This document shows, piece by piece, positions 26,173 through 36,274 of a DNA stretch of 64,000 nt. This stretch comes from Gammaproteobacteria bacterium (GTDB lineage: Bacteria > Pseudomonadota > Gammaproteobacteria > JAKDMP01). The notes under the pieces are model-generated. The model was given only the letters and a program-made list of their open reading frames with translations. It did not search any database and was not told the DNA's origin. The stretch's first letter is position 1. Every line of letters begins with the position of its first letter. The DNA is taken from the NCBI GenBank assembly GCA_027018875.1, contig JALUYA010000015.1, positions 1-64,000 of the forward strand, in the 5' to 3' direction. A program made the translations under genes and the position numbers.

Positions 26173-28590
26173 ATGAATGAATTCAAGTACTTACGCTTCT
26201 TTAATCAACTTGGGATAAATGACGTGCCCCTGGTGGGTGGGAAGAATGCCTCTCTGGGAGAGATGTATCGCAAGCTTTCAATCGCGGGCGTGCGCATACC
26301 CAATGGCTTCGCCATCACGGCCGCAGCCTATCGTTATATGCTCGACCAAGCGGGCGCCTGGGAGGATCTGCACACGGCGCTCGATGGCCTCGATCCCGCG
26401 GATATCAGCGACCTTGCCCGGCGCAGCAAACGGGCCCGTGAGATCGTCTACAGTGCCGGTCTGCCCGACGATCTGATTGCCGAAATCCTGGCAGGCTACC
26501 ACAAGCTACAGGAAGAATACGGTAAGGATGTAAGCCTGGCTGTGCGCAGTTCCGCCACCGCCGAGGATTTACCCACGGCAAGCTTCGCCGGGCAGCAGGA
26601 TACTTATCTGAACATCCAAGGCGACAAGAATCTGGTCGATGCCTGCCGCCGCGATTTCGCAAGCCTATTTACCGATCGTGCCGTCCACTACCGGGTGGAT
26701 CAGGGATTCGATCACTTCAAGGTATTTCTATCCATCGGTGTGATGAAAATGGTGCGCTCGGATCTGGCCTCCTCCGGCGTGATGTTCTCACTCGACACCG
26801 AGTCGGGTTTCCGTGACGTGGTCTTTATTACCGGCAGTTATGGTTTGGGCGAGAACGTGGTCCAGGGTACCGTAGATCCGGATGAATTTTATGTTCACAA
26901 ACCCACCTTCAATACTGGCCACCGTGCGGTGTTGCGTCGCAGTCTCGGCAGCAAAGCAGTGAAGATGATTTTCGTCGTGGATGAAACCTCTCGCACCACT
27001 GGCAACATTTCCACCCCCAAGGCGGACCGCGAGCGCTATTGCCTGGGGGATACCGATGTGCTGGAACTGGCCGACTACGCCATCAAGATCGAAAGCCACT
27101 ACGGCCACCCCATGGACATAGAGTGGGCCAAAGACGGTTCCGACGGCAAACTTTATATCGTCCAGGCCCGTCCGGAGACCGTAGCCTCCCAGCGCCGAGT
27201 AACCATCCTGGAAACCTATACCCTTGAAGGGAAAGCCACGGTGTTGACCACGGGCCGATCCGTAGGGGAAAAAATCGGTTCGGGGCGCGCTCACGTCATC
27301 GAAAGCCCCGCACATCTGCCTGATTTCAAACCCGGCGAGATACTCATTGCCGATATCACGACACCGGACTGGGAACCGGTGATGAAGACTGCCGCTGCCA
27401 TTGTCACCAACCGTGGCGGGCGCACCTGCCATGCCGCCATTATCGCCCGTGAACTCGGTATCCCTGCCGTGGTGGGCACTGGCGAGGCGACTACGACCGT
27501 GCCCAACGGTGAGATCGTTACCGTGTCCTGTGCCGAGGGTGACAACGGGTATGTGTACCGAGGCGAGGTTCCTTTTCATGTCGATCGAATTGATGTGGGC
27601 GACCTCGCACGCCCGGCGACCGAGATCATGATCAATCTGGGCAATCCGGAGCTGGCATTCAAAACTTCGTTTCTGCCCAACGATGGGATCGGCCTGGCGC
27701 GGATGGAGTTTATCATCAACGAGTCCATCAAGGCGCATCCGCTCGCCCTACTGCACCCGGATAAAATAGGGGATCCCGCCGCCCGCGAGTTGATTCAACA
27801 CCTGATCCACGGTTATGCCAGTGGCGAGGATTTCTTTGTCGAGCGCCTGTCCGAAGGCATCGGCACCATTGCCGCCGCCTTTTATCCCAAACCGGTGGTG
27901 GTACGTCTATCCGACTTCAAGAGCAATGAATATGCGAGCCTTATCGGCGGTAAGGATTTCGAACCCCGGGAAGACAACCCGATGCTGGGCTTTCGCGGGG
28001 CTTCGCGTTATGCCCACCCGGCCTACGCCGAAGGCTTCCGCCTCGAATGCCTAGCGATGAAGCGGGTGCGCGAGACCCTGGGCCTGGACAATGTAATCTT
28101 GATGTTACCCTTTGTCCGCCGTGTGGCGGAAGCGGACCAGGTACTGGAAAAAATGGCCGAATTCGGCCTCAAGCGTGGTGTGGACGGCCTCCAGGTTTAT
28201 GCCATGTGTGAAATTCCCAACAATGTCATCCTAATTGATGAATTTGCCCGTCGCTTCGACGGCTTCTCTATCGGTTCCAACGACCTGACCCAGCTCACGC
28301 TGGGTGTGGATCGGGACAGCGAGATTGTCGCCTTCGATTACAACGAGCGCGACGAGGGCGTAAAGGAGATGATCCGTCTTTCGGTCGAGGGCTGCCACCG
28401 TAACCATATCCACTCCGGACTGTGTGGGCAGGCCCCATCCGACTACCCCGAGATGGCCGAGTTCCTGGTAGAAATTGGCATTGACTCCATGAGTCTCGAT
28501 CCCGATACCGTCGTTCAGGCCACCCGTCATGTCCTGGAGGTCGAGAGACGCCTGGGGCGCAAGGCTCGCCCCGTGATGAAGCCGATATGA
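26173..28590 (+). CDS. ppsA: Phosphoenolpyruvate synthase (copy 2)
   Basis: An 805-residue PEP synthase, clearly paralogous to 6541-8958. It keeps the ATP-grasp motif LAVRSSATAEDLPTASFAGQQ, the phosphohistidine at about 420 in GGRTCHAAIIAREL and the C-terminal GSNDLTQL and HSGLCGQAPSDYPE with the catalytic cysteine. Both copies look intact and active, so they may differ in expression: this one follows the FNR-driven H+-ATPase operon, the other leads the zwf operon. AGGGGA precedes the ATG at good spacing. Confidence 0.95.
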   Translation: MNEFKYLRFFNQLGINDVPLVGGKNASLGEMYRKLSIAGVRIPNGFAITAAAYRYMLDQAGAWEDLHTALDGLDPADISDLARRSKRAREIVYSAGLPDDLIAEILAGYHKLQEEYGKDVSLAVRSSATAEDLPTASFAGQQDTYLNIQGDKNLVDACRRDFASLFTDRAVHYRVDQGFDHFKVFLSIGVMKMVRSDLASSGVMFSLDTESGFRDVVFITGSYGLGENVVQGTVDPDEFYVHKPTFNTGHRAVLRRSLGSKAVKMIFVVDETSRTTGNISTPKADRERYCLGDTDVLELADYAIKIESHYGHPMDIEWAKDGSDGKLYIVQARPETVASQRRVTILETYTLEGKATVLTTGRSVGEKIGSGRAHVIESPAHLPDFKPGEILIADITTPDWEPVMKTAAAIVTNRGGRTCHAAIIARELGIPAVVGTGEATTTVPNGEIVTVSCAEGDNGYVYRGEVPFHVDRIDVGDLARPATEIMINLGNPELAFKTSFLPNDGIGLARMEFIINESIKAHPLALLHPDKIGDPAARELIQHLIHGYASGEDFFVERLSEGIGTIAAAFYPKPVVVRLSDFKSNEYASLIGGKDFEPREDNPMLGFRGASRYAHPAYAEGFRLECLAMKRVRETLGLDNVILMLPFVRRVAEADQVLEKMAEFGLKRGVDGLQVYAMCEIPNNVILIDEFARRFDGFSIGSNDLTQLTLGVDRDSEIVAFDYNERDEGVKEMIRLSVEGCHRNHIHSGLCGQAPSDYPEMAEFLVEIGIDSMSLDPDTVVQATRHVLEVERRLGRKARPVMKPI

Positions 28591-28618
28591 GCCATCTCAC
28601 TTATCACCGGTTCTTGAC

Positions 28619-28644
28619 GCCGGGGTACTTCTTCGTGCACCGGC
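28619..28644 (+). terminator. Hairpin after ppsA copy 2
   Basis: Arms 28619-28628 and 28635-28644 pair with one mismatch and one G-T pair around the loop TTCTTC. It lies about 30 bp past the ppsA stop. No T run follows, so it may be an mRNA-stabilising stem or a weak terminator rather than a strong one. Confidence 0.3.
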
Positions 28645-28686
28645 AGGGACCGACCGTTCGGTAAGGCCTGCTGAGGGGGGAGTAAC

Positions 28687-28830
28687 GTGGATCTTCTTAT
28701 TGATTCCGGTGGCATGAATGCCACAATCCGCTATATTCGAAATCCCGATATTTCCCTGTTGCCTCAGCGAAATCACCTGGATCCTAAAAATTTTCGGCAT
28801 AGAAATACAGGTGCCTATCATGGTGAGTAA
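28687..28830 (+). CDS. Small hypothetical ORF, 47 residues
   Basis: GTG at 28687 stands six bases after GGGGGGAG, a strong ribosome site, and the frame runs to TAA at 28830, overlapping the start of the hydrolase-like gene by 11 bp. The product begins MDLLIDSGG and is rich in Asn, Arg and His toward its end. I recognise no family. It may be a small protein coupled to the next gene, or just a leader. Confidence 0.4.
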   Translation: MDLLIDSGGMNATIRYIRNPDISLLPQRNHLDPKNFRHRNTGAYHGE

Positions 28831-29446
28831 AGCGGCCTGGATCGGCACGGCCGATGACGGCTGGCTGGAGGCGGACCTGTATCCCGCGGGGACTCACTGG
28901 GTCTGCCTATTCCATGACGAACACCACGACAAGACCACCTGGAACGGTCTTGCTCCTTGGTTGCACGGCCAGGGCTATAGCGTTCTTGCCCCCTGTTTTC
29001 GAGGGTATGGCGTTTCCAGTGTCGGTGGTGCCGGTGGTCAATGCTACGACCTGGATGTCGCCGCGACACTCGAATATGCCCGTTACCGTGCCACACAAGT
29101 TTCGGCCCTGGGCATTGGCATGGCCGGTAGTGCCTTGCTCGAGGGGCTGTGCCGGGTACGGGAGCCGATTGCTCACGTAATTTTGCTCTCACCTAGCCGG
29201 GAGCCCGCCACAGGCTATGATTGTCTTGCCGGCAAGGCTGCAGATGCCCTGCTCTGGTATGGCGATGCGGAGCCTTATGCCCAGGCTGCCGCCGCCACTG
29301 CCGCACGACTTCCGTTTCTGCGATCTATCGATATTCAGCACACGTCACTACAGGCACAGGAGTATCTCGACGATCCAGACTATGGTCCCCGGTTGCGGCA
29401 GCGGATTCTTGACTGGCTTGTTTTTCCCCGGGAGGCAGCATCATGA
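28820..29446 (+). CDS. Alpha/beta-hydrolase-like protein without the usual serine
   Basis: A 208-residue protein with a compact alpha/beta-hydrolase layout: WVCLFHDEHHDKTTWNGLAPWLHGQGYSVLAPCFRGYG is typical of strands 3-4 and their loop. At the nucleophile elbow, where GxSxG is expected, I read ALGIGMAGSALLEG, so the serine looks replaced by glycine. A histidine-containing stretch (SIDIQHTSL) is near the C-terminus. It may be a non-catalytic binding protein. Start at 28820 chosen as the first Met before the recognisable fold. It stands between PEP synthase and GAPDH on the same strand. Confidence 0.6.
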   Translation: MVSKAAWIGTADDGWLEADLYPAGTHWVCLFHDEHHDKTTWNGLAPWLHGQGYSVLAPCFRGYGVSSVGGAGGQCYDLDVAATLEYARYRATQVSALGIGMAGSALLEGLCRVREPIAHVILLSPSREPATGYDCLAGKAADALLWYGDAEPYAQAAAATAARLPFLRSIDIQHTSLQAQEYLDDPDYGPRLRQRILDWLVFPREAAS

Positions 29447-29560
29447 GGCAGGTTGATGTTTTGACCCTGGGCGTATCTGCCATTCTTGCTATCTCCGCTG
29501 AAGGGATGGGAGGGCGGACCGCTCTGACTCTAACCTGCTATAAACCGAAGGAGATTTGTC

Positions 29561-30565
29561 ATGAAACGTATCGCCATCAATGGACTCGGCCGAATCGGGC
29601 GCCTGGTTTTGCGCCATTACATAGAAGAAGATCCTGAAGATGTGAAAATCGTCGCCGCTAATGATTTGGTCTCGACCGCCGATCTCGCCTACCTGCTTCA
29701 CTATGACTCGGTGCATGGCCAGTCCCCCTTTTCGGTCGAGGCAACAGCCGACAGCCTGGTGCTGGGCAATCACGAAATCCGTGTTTTTGCATCCCGGGAT
29801 CCGGGCGAATTACCTTGGAGAGATCTCGGGGTGGATGTAGTTTTCGAGTGTACCGGCCGATTCACCGCCCGGGCCGATGCCGCCCGGCATCTCGAGGCGG
29901 GGGCACGCCGGGTTGTGATCGGTGCGCCATCGAAAGATGCCGATATCACATTGATCCTGGGTGTTAATGAGGGCGACTTCGATCCCGCCCACCATGCCGT
30001 TATCTCCAACGCTTCTTGTACCACCAATTCTCTGGTACCGCCGTTGAAGGTACTGCTGGATGGCTTCGGAATCGAAATGGCCATGGTTACTACGATCCAT
30101 GCCTATACCGCAACCCAAAGCGTGGTCGATCGTCCGGACAAGAAGAAAATTCGTGGACGGGCTGCTGCGGTCAACTTGATCCCGACCAGTACCGGCTCGG
30201 ATGTTGCCACGACGCGGGTGCTACCTGAGTTAACCGGGAGACTCCGGGCAATTGCCGTGCGCGCTCCGGTCGCCGACGGCGCCTTGACCGATATCACCGT
30301 CCTAGTCTCCCGTCCGGTCACGATCGAGGCGGTTAACGCGGCCCTGCGCAAGGCCTCCGCAACCGGGCCGCTTGTCAATATTCTCGGCTATAGTGAAGAA
30401 GACTTGGTATCATCGGATATCATTGGTGATGTGCGATCCAGCATTATTCACGCCCAGTCCACCCGCGTGGCCGGAGACCGCATGGTGAAAGTGCAGGCCT
30501 GGTACGATAACGAAACAGGCTATGCCCGGCGGATGCTGGATCTTGCCCTGCAGCTGCCGCTCTGA
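29561..30565 (+). CDS. gap: Glyceraldehyde-3-phosphate dehydrogenase (type I)
   Basis: Oxidises glyceraldehyde 3-phosphate to 1,3-bisphosphoglycerate. The 334-residue enzyme has INGLGRIGRLVLR at the N-terminus, the catalytic cysteine at about 153 in SNASCTTNSL and the conserved VVDRPDKKKIRGRAAAVNLIPTSTG region (here in shorter pieces). The acid residue in AANDL after the second strand points to NAD+ preference. GAAGGAG precedes the ATG. The glyceraldehyde 3-phosphate made by phosphoketolase is its natural substrate here. Confidence 0.95.
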   Translation: MKRIAINGLGRIGRLVLRHYIEEDPEDVKIVAANDLVSTADLAYLLHYDSVHGQSPFSVEATADSLVLGNHEIRVFASRDPGELPWRDLGVDVVFECTGRFTARADAARHLEAGARRVVIGAPSKDADITLILGVNEGDFDPAHHAVISNASCTTNSLVPPLKVLLDGFGIEMAMVTTIHAYTATQSVVDRPDKKKIRGRAAAVNLIPTSTGSDVATTRVLPELTGRLRAIAVRAPVADGALTDITVLVSRPVTIEAVNAALRKASATGPLVNILGYSEEDLVSSDIIGDVRSSIIHAQSTRVAGDRMVKVQAWYDNETGYARRMLDLALQLPL

Positions 30566-30603
30566 GCAATGAGCTTCCAGATGTTAAGCCTTGATGACCA
30601 GGA

Positions 30604-31593
30604 ATGCCGATGATGCAACCAAGCCAATCGGAAAAAATTCCACCGGCGACCCGGTGCCTGCAACAGTTGATTGACGAGGCCCACAGCCTCGGCCCCGTGT
30701 CGGCCGCCGTGGTGGATGCCGCCGAGTTCCATATTCTTAAATTTGCTCTTGAGGCCCAACGCGAAGCGCTGATCAATCCCCTTTTGATCGGCCGCGAACA
30801 TGACATCAGGGCCCTATGCAAACGCTTGGGGGCAGCGGTTTGCCCCCCTGTTCTGGCTGCTAATACGCCTGCAGAGGAAGCCCAGCGTGGCGTCGAAGCC
30901 GTGCGCACCGGCCAGGCCCAGCTGCTCATCAAAGGGCACCTCCATAGCAGTGAATTTCTGCATCCGATCATTACCGAGTTGCGAGAGGCGCCACGAATCT
31001 CACATGTGATGGTATGTGAACTTTCCAGCTATCCGAAATTACTGTTCATCACCGATGCGGCAATCAATATTACTCCCGACCTCGAAACCAAGGCCCAGAT
31101 TATCCAAAATGCGGTGGATCTAGCGCGACTGCTCGGGATCGATCCTCCCCGGGTGGCGGCCCTGTCCGCCGTAGAATTAATCAATCCGCGTATCGCTTCG
31201 ACTATCGATGCCGCTTGTTTGGCCAAGATGGCCGATCGGGGGCAAATCCATAATGCCATCGTGGATGGCCCGTTGGCTTTCGACAATGCTATTTCCCGCG
31301 AGTCGGCGGCCATCAAAGGCATCCACAGCCGGGTTTCCGGTAAGGTCGATATCCTCCTAGTTCCCGACCTGGAATCCGGAAACATCCTTTACAAGGATCT
31401 GGAATACCTTGCCGGGGCCCGATTTGCCGGGGTGGTACTGGGCGCCCAGGTGCCGGTGGTCCTCACCTCCCGAGCCGATCCGAACGAGGCCCGGCTCGAC
31501 TCCCTCGCACTTGCCCGGGTGGCCTGGGCACGGAAACAGAGTGACTCGGTGGAAAAACCCGATTCCGCTGCCGCGCAGGAGGAAAAAGCATGA
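30604..31593 (+). CDS. Phosphate acetyl/butyryltransferase family protein
   Basis: A 329-residue member of the PTA/PTB phosphotransacylase family, moving acyl groups between phosphate and CoA. LLIKGHLHSSEFLHPI, the NITPDLETKAQIIQNAV stretch and the SGKVDILLVPDLESGNILYKDLEYLAGA region are typical, and the length is that of Ptb or of the catalytic domain of Pta. Its stop overlaps the acetate kinase start by ATGA, so the two act as a pair on acyl phosphate. With phosphoketolase in the window acetyl phosphate is the likely substrate. The N-terminal 20 residues look nonconserved. Confidence 0.88.
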   Translation: MPMMQPSQSEKIPPATRCLQQLIDEAHSLGPVSAAVVDAAEFHILKFALEAQREALINPLLIGREHDIRALCKRLGAAVCPPVLAANTPAEEAQRGVEAVRTGQAQLLIKGHLHSSEFLHPIITELREAPRISHVMVCELSSYPKLLFITDAAINITPDLETKAQIIQNAVDLARLLGIDPPRVAALSAVELINPRIASTIDAACLAKMADRGQIHNAIVDGPLAFDNAISRESAAIKGIHSRVSGKVDILLVPDLESGNILYKDLEYLAGARFAGVVLGAQVPVVLTSRADPNEARLDSLALARVAWARKQSDSVEKPDSAAAQEEKA

Positions 31594-32753
31594 GGGTTCT
31601 GTGTATCAATGCCGGATCTTCCTCGTTAAAATTGGCGCTGTATTCGACCCAAGCCGATACCGAGAAGCGCTTGGCCCTTGCTGCGGCGAAACGGATCGGT
31701 CTGCCTAAAGCCCACCTCGAGGTAGATGGAAACCCCGCAGAATGCCCGCTTTCCGATCATCAAAGTGCCCTGAATAGATTGCTCGAACAGCCCGCCTTCA
31801 CGGAATTCGATGCCGTTGGACACCGAATTGTATACGGGGGCAATCACTCGGCTCCAGAACGCTTAACTGCGGATTTACGCCGCCGGATCGAATCGCTAAA
31901 GGCCCTGGCTCCGTTGCATATCCCCCCGGCACTTGCGGCCATCGATGCCGTAACCGCTTGGCGCCCCACGGTGCCCCAAGTTGCCTGCTTCGATACCGCC
32001 TTTCATGTCGGCCTTCCCGATCTGGCCCAACGTATGCCCCTACCCGAGCGTTATCACCAACGGGGTATTCACCGTTATGGTTTTCACGGCTTATCCTATG
32101 AATATATTGTCCGCCGTCTCGGCGAACGGGTTCGGGGTCGGGTAATCGTGGCCCATTTGGGCAATGGATCGAGCCTAGCCGCCCTGCTCGATGGTCGTTC
32201 CGTGGAAACCACCATGGGCATGACCCCTATCGGTGGGGTCATGATGGGCACCCGGAGCGGAGACCTGGATCCTGGGGTACTGATTCATCTGCTACGGACC
32301 GAACATCTGGATGCGGATGCGCTGGAGCGGCTCCTTGAATTCGAGGCCGGCTTGCTCGGAGTATCCGGAACGACTTCCGACATGGAAAAACTGCTTGCCG
32401 CCGCGCCCTGTGATCCGGCAGCCAGGCTTGCGGTGGATCTTTATGCCTATTCGATCAGAAAGGCAATCGGGGCACTGAGCGCAGTACTCGGGGGATTGGA
32501 CCGGTTGGTATTCACCGCCGGAATCGGTGAGAATGCCCCTGCCGTCCGCTGGAATATTTGCCGTAATCTGGAGTATCTCGGGATTCGCCTCGACCCGCAT
32601 GCCAATGACGCCGGAACGGGCCGGATCTCCGCCCTCGGCAGCACCTGCGAGGTCGAAGTCATTGCCACCGATGAAGACGCCATGATCGCTCGCCACACCC
32701 GCTCGGTTTTGTACGACAACAGCAGGTTTGGTAAAACCCTCGATCCGCATTAA
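31590..32753 (+). CDS. ackA: Acetate kinase
   Basis: Makes ATP and acetate from acetyl phosphate and ADP. The 387-residue protein opens with CINAGSSSLK, the phosphate-binding loop of the acetokinase family, and has GFHGLSYEY with the catalytic arginine/histidine region, VAHLGNGSSLAAL and FTAGIGENAP. It is translationally coupled to the phosphotransacylase gene by ATGA. Together with phosphoketolase this gives ATP without respiration. Slightly shorter than the 400-residue norm but complete. Confidence 0.95.
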   Translation: MRVLCINAGSSSLKLALYSTQADTEKRLALAAAKRIGLPKAHLEVDGNPAECPLSDHQSALNRLLEQPAFTEFDAVGHRIVYGGNHSAPERLTADLRRRIESLKALAPLHIPPALAAIDAVTAWRPTVPQVACFDTAFHVGLPDLAQRMPLPERYHQRGIHRYGFHGLSYEYIVRRLGERVRGRVIVAHLGNGSSLAALLDGRSVETTMGMTPIGGVMMGTRSGDLDPGVLIHLLRTEHLDADALERLLEFEAGLLGVSGTTSDMEKLLAAAPCDPAARLAVDLYAYSIRKAIGALSAVLGGLDRLVFTAGIGENAPAVRWNICRNLEYLGIRLDPHANDAGTGRISALGSTCEVEVIATDEDAMIARHTRSVLYDNSRFGKTLDPH

Positions 32754-34103
<1,350 letters not shown>

Positions 34104-34113
34104 ACATCGCGCC

Positions 34114-34401
34114 GTGAGAATTCTCGTCTACTCCGCCCGGCCCTACGACCGTAAAATGCGAGAAGCGGTCCATGCCGCCTACGATCACAACATTGGCTAT
34201 TACGGAGTGCCGCTACGGCAGAGCACAATGATGCTTTCCCGCAGCCACGAAGTGGCCTGCGCTTTCGTCAACGATGATATCCGTGCCGCCACCCTGCAGA
34301 TCTTAAAGAGCCAGGGAGTAGGGCTGGTTCTCCTGCGCTGCACCGGCTACAACAACATATTAATTTTACAGAACTTAATAATCTACTCTAACTTAAAGTA
34401 A
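34114..34401 (+). pseudogene. Truncated D-lactate dehydrogenase (LdhA-type)
   Basis: Starting at GTG 34114, about 85 codons match the N-terminal domain of fermentative D-lactate dehydrogenases: RILVYSARPYDRK, then AFVNDD and LVLLRCTGYNN, where intact LdhA proteins continue into the NAD-binding domain. Here the match ends near 34365, the sequence turns AT-rich and stops at 34401, so roughly 240 residues, including the NAD fold and catalytic residues, are gone. It lies 10 bp after enolase, as though it had been the next gene of a glycolytic operon. The call rests on several separate conserved stretches. Confidence 0.75.
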
Positions 34402-34442
34402 TAATATCATGATTAAATTGAAATAGATATAGGTTATCCGGT

Positions 34443-35543
34443 ATGGCGTGGAAGCAGGGTAAACGAATAGAGGGAGAGACAGGCCTCGATTCCATCTCGA
34501 TTCCCGATCCCGAAGCGCTAGGGCCGGCCTGCGCTGTGAGGCCGGCCCAGGGTAGCGACCGGTACACACCCGGGTCTTGGAATTGGGAACATGGAAATCT
34601 TAATGGATTCTGGAATCCGGGAGAATATGTGTCTCGTCGAGGGGGATTTTGGCATTGGCAAACTCGACGAATGTTACGGCGGCTGCCTAGGCCACCCACG
34701 GCCGGATATTCGAATTTTTCTTCTACCATGCTTGTTCAGCCGGACTTCAATACCCAGGATAGAAACGCGCTTTGGTGGCTCGGACATGCAACCGTCCTAT
34801 TGCGCATCGCGGGGCGCATGGTGCTGACCGATCCGCATTTAAGCCGCTGGGCCGGGCCGGTGCCTTACCTGGGTCCTTCCCGTCGGGTGCCCATGCCGGT
34901 TACGGTTCCGGCATTACCCGCACCCGAACTGGTCCTGATTTCCCACAATCATTTCGATCATTTAGATCGTTCTACCGTGCGCCGGCTCGCAACGACTCAT
35001 CCCGGCACTTTTTTCCTGGTTCCCTTGGGCCTGGGGCCACGCTTGCGACATTGGGGGATTCATCCGGTGCATGAACTCGATTGGTGGGAAAGCATCCAGA
35101 TTGCGGGACTGGAGTTGACCTGCGTTCCCGCCCGCCATTGGAGCCGCCGTACCCTGCTCGATTACAACCATTCCCTATGGTGCGGATGGGTCGTGAAGAC
35201 AGCCGAATTCTGTTTTTATTTCTCGGGTGATACCGCCTACTCCAAGCACCTTACCGAGGTATCCACCCGCCTGGGAACTCCCGACCTGGCCGCATTGCCG
35301 ATCGGGGCGTATGAGCCACGGGACTTCATGCGCCGTGTTCATATCAATCCCGCCGAAGCCGTACGACTGCATCGAGAACTGGGTATCGGGCAGTCTCTTG
35401 CCATTCATTGGGGCACCTTCGAACTGAGCAATGAATCGCTCGATGAACCGCCGCGGGCACTGGCGAAAGCACTCGATCAGGAAGCGCTCGATAGGCGTGA
35501 ATTCATAGTGCTACAACAAGGGGAACGCCATATTCTGGGATAA
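34443..35543 (+). CDS. Metallo-beta-lactamase-fold hydrolase (NAPE-PLD/RomA-like)
   Basis: A 366-residue protein. The metal-binding motif HNHFDH is at about residues 168-173; later ligands are in FSGDTAYS and LAIHWGTFEL. The front third (GFWNPGE, LWWLGHATVLLRIAGRMVLTDPHL) matches bacterial relatives of N-acyl-phosphatidylethanolamine phospholipase D and UlaG-like enzymes. The substrate is not predictable; a phosphodiester or lactone is likely. No signal peptide is evident. The ribosome site is weak (AGG), and the N-terminal 40 residues look nonconserved, so the start may lie further in. Confidence 0.8.
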   Translation: MAWKQGKRIEGETGLDSISIPDPEALGPACAVRPAQGSDRYTPGSWNWEHGNLNGFWNPGEYVSRRGGFWHWQTRRMLRRLPRPPTAGYSNFSSTMLVQPDFNTQDRNALWWLGHATVLLRIAGRMVLTDPHLSRWAGPVPYLGPSRRVPMPVTVPALPAPELVLISHNHFDHLDRSTVRRLATTHPGTFFLVPLGLGPRLRHWGIHPVHELDWWESIQIAGLELTCVPARHWSRRTLLDYNHSLWCGWVVKTAEFCFYFSGDTAYSKHLTEVSTRLGTPDLAALPIGAYEPRDFMRRVHINPAEAVRLHRELGIGQSLAIHWGTFELSNESLDEPPRALAKALDQEALDRREFIVLQQGERHILG

Positions 35544-35623
35544 TTTGCGCACGGCAACAGTTTGACAAACAGGTAATTTACGCTACGCGGGATGAGGGAT
35601 CGGATGAGTGCAGGCAACAGCTT

Positions 35624-36274
35624 ATGAAAAATGAGCTTCCTTCGCGACAGCAGCGCCGCAGTTTCGACCGGATGTGGAACCGCGCCCTGAACCACAACCC
35701 TCGCCTAGATAAGGTGGCCCTCGACGCCTTGCATGGAGAGCTGTTATCCATGGTTTCCGCCTGGAAGGGTCCGGAAAACGGCCTGTCCGATTTGCGGACG
35801 ACAATCATGAATGATATGGATCGCAGCCTGCTTTATGGCGTGTTTCTCACATTAGAACCCGGGATTCGTGAGAAGATCCGAATGCGAATCCCGGAATTGC
35901 CCCAACGTGATGAGGAGGTTGAGCGGCACTTGAAGGCCATGGACCTGCGTATCTCGGTGTTACGCGCGTGGGGAATGCGCTGGTATCTCGATCGCGGAAG
36001 TCATGGTTGGTTCGAAGTTTACCGGCAGGCGGTGCATTTGCGTCATGATGCCGTGCGCCGCGACTTGATCCGGTTATCCGGCGAGTCTGCCGGACCGATT
36101 CATGATTTCCGAGACAGTGCCTCCCGTGCCTTGAACACGGCCCTGCGGCTACGCTTGTTGCAATTACCGCCGGGAGCCTCGATTGATACTTTGAACCGCC
36201 CCCGCCGCTTGAACTCCTTTCCACGACGTCTCTATCATGCATTGTTATCCCGTTTCCGGAACGCGCATGACTAA
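35624..36274 (+). CDS. Hypothetical protein, 216 residues
   Basis: A soluble, arginine-rich and probably mostly helical protein with no signal peptide or membrane segment. I recognise no family. It ends eight bases inside the FadJ-type gene (stop 36272-36274, next ATG 36267), so the two are probably co-translated. It could be an accessory factor of fatty-acid metabolism, but nothing in the sequence shows this. Confidence 0.65.
   Translation: MKNELPSRQQRRSFDRMWNRALNHNPRLDKVALDALHGELLSMVSAWKGPENGLSDLRTTIMNDMDRSLLYGVFLTLEPGIREKIRMRIPELPQRDEEVERHLKAMDLRISVLRAWGMRWYLDRGSHGWFEVYRQAVHLRHDAVRRDLIRLSGESAGPIHDFRDSASRALNTALRLRLLQLPPGASIDTLNRPRRLNSFPRRLYHALLSRFRNAHD

Noticed and set aside
26788-27738. 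316-codon minus-strand frame opposite ppsA copy 2
   Set aside because: A matching antisense frame also occurs opposite ppsA copy 1; both follow from the codon bias of the conserved enzyme.
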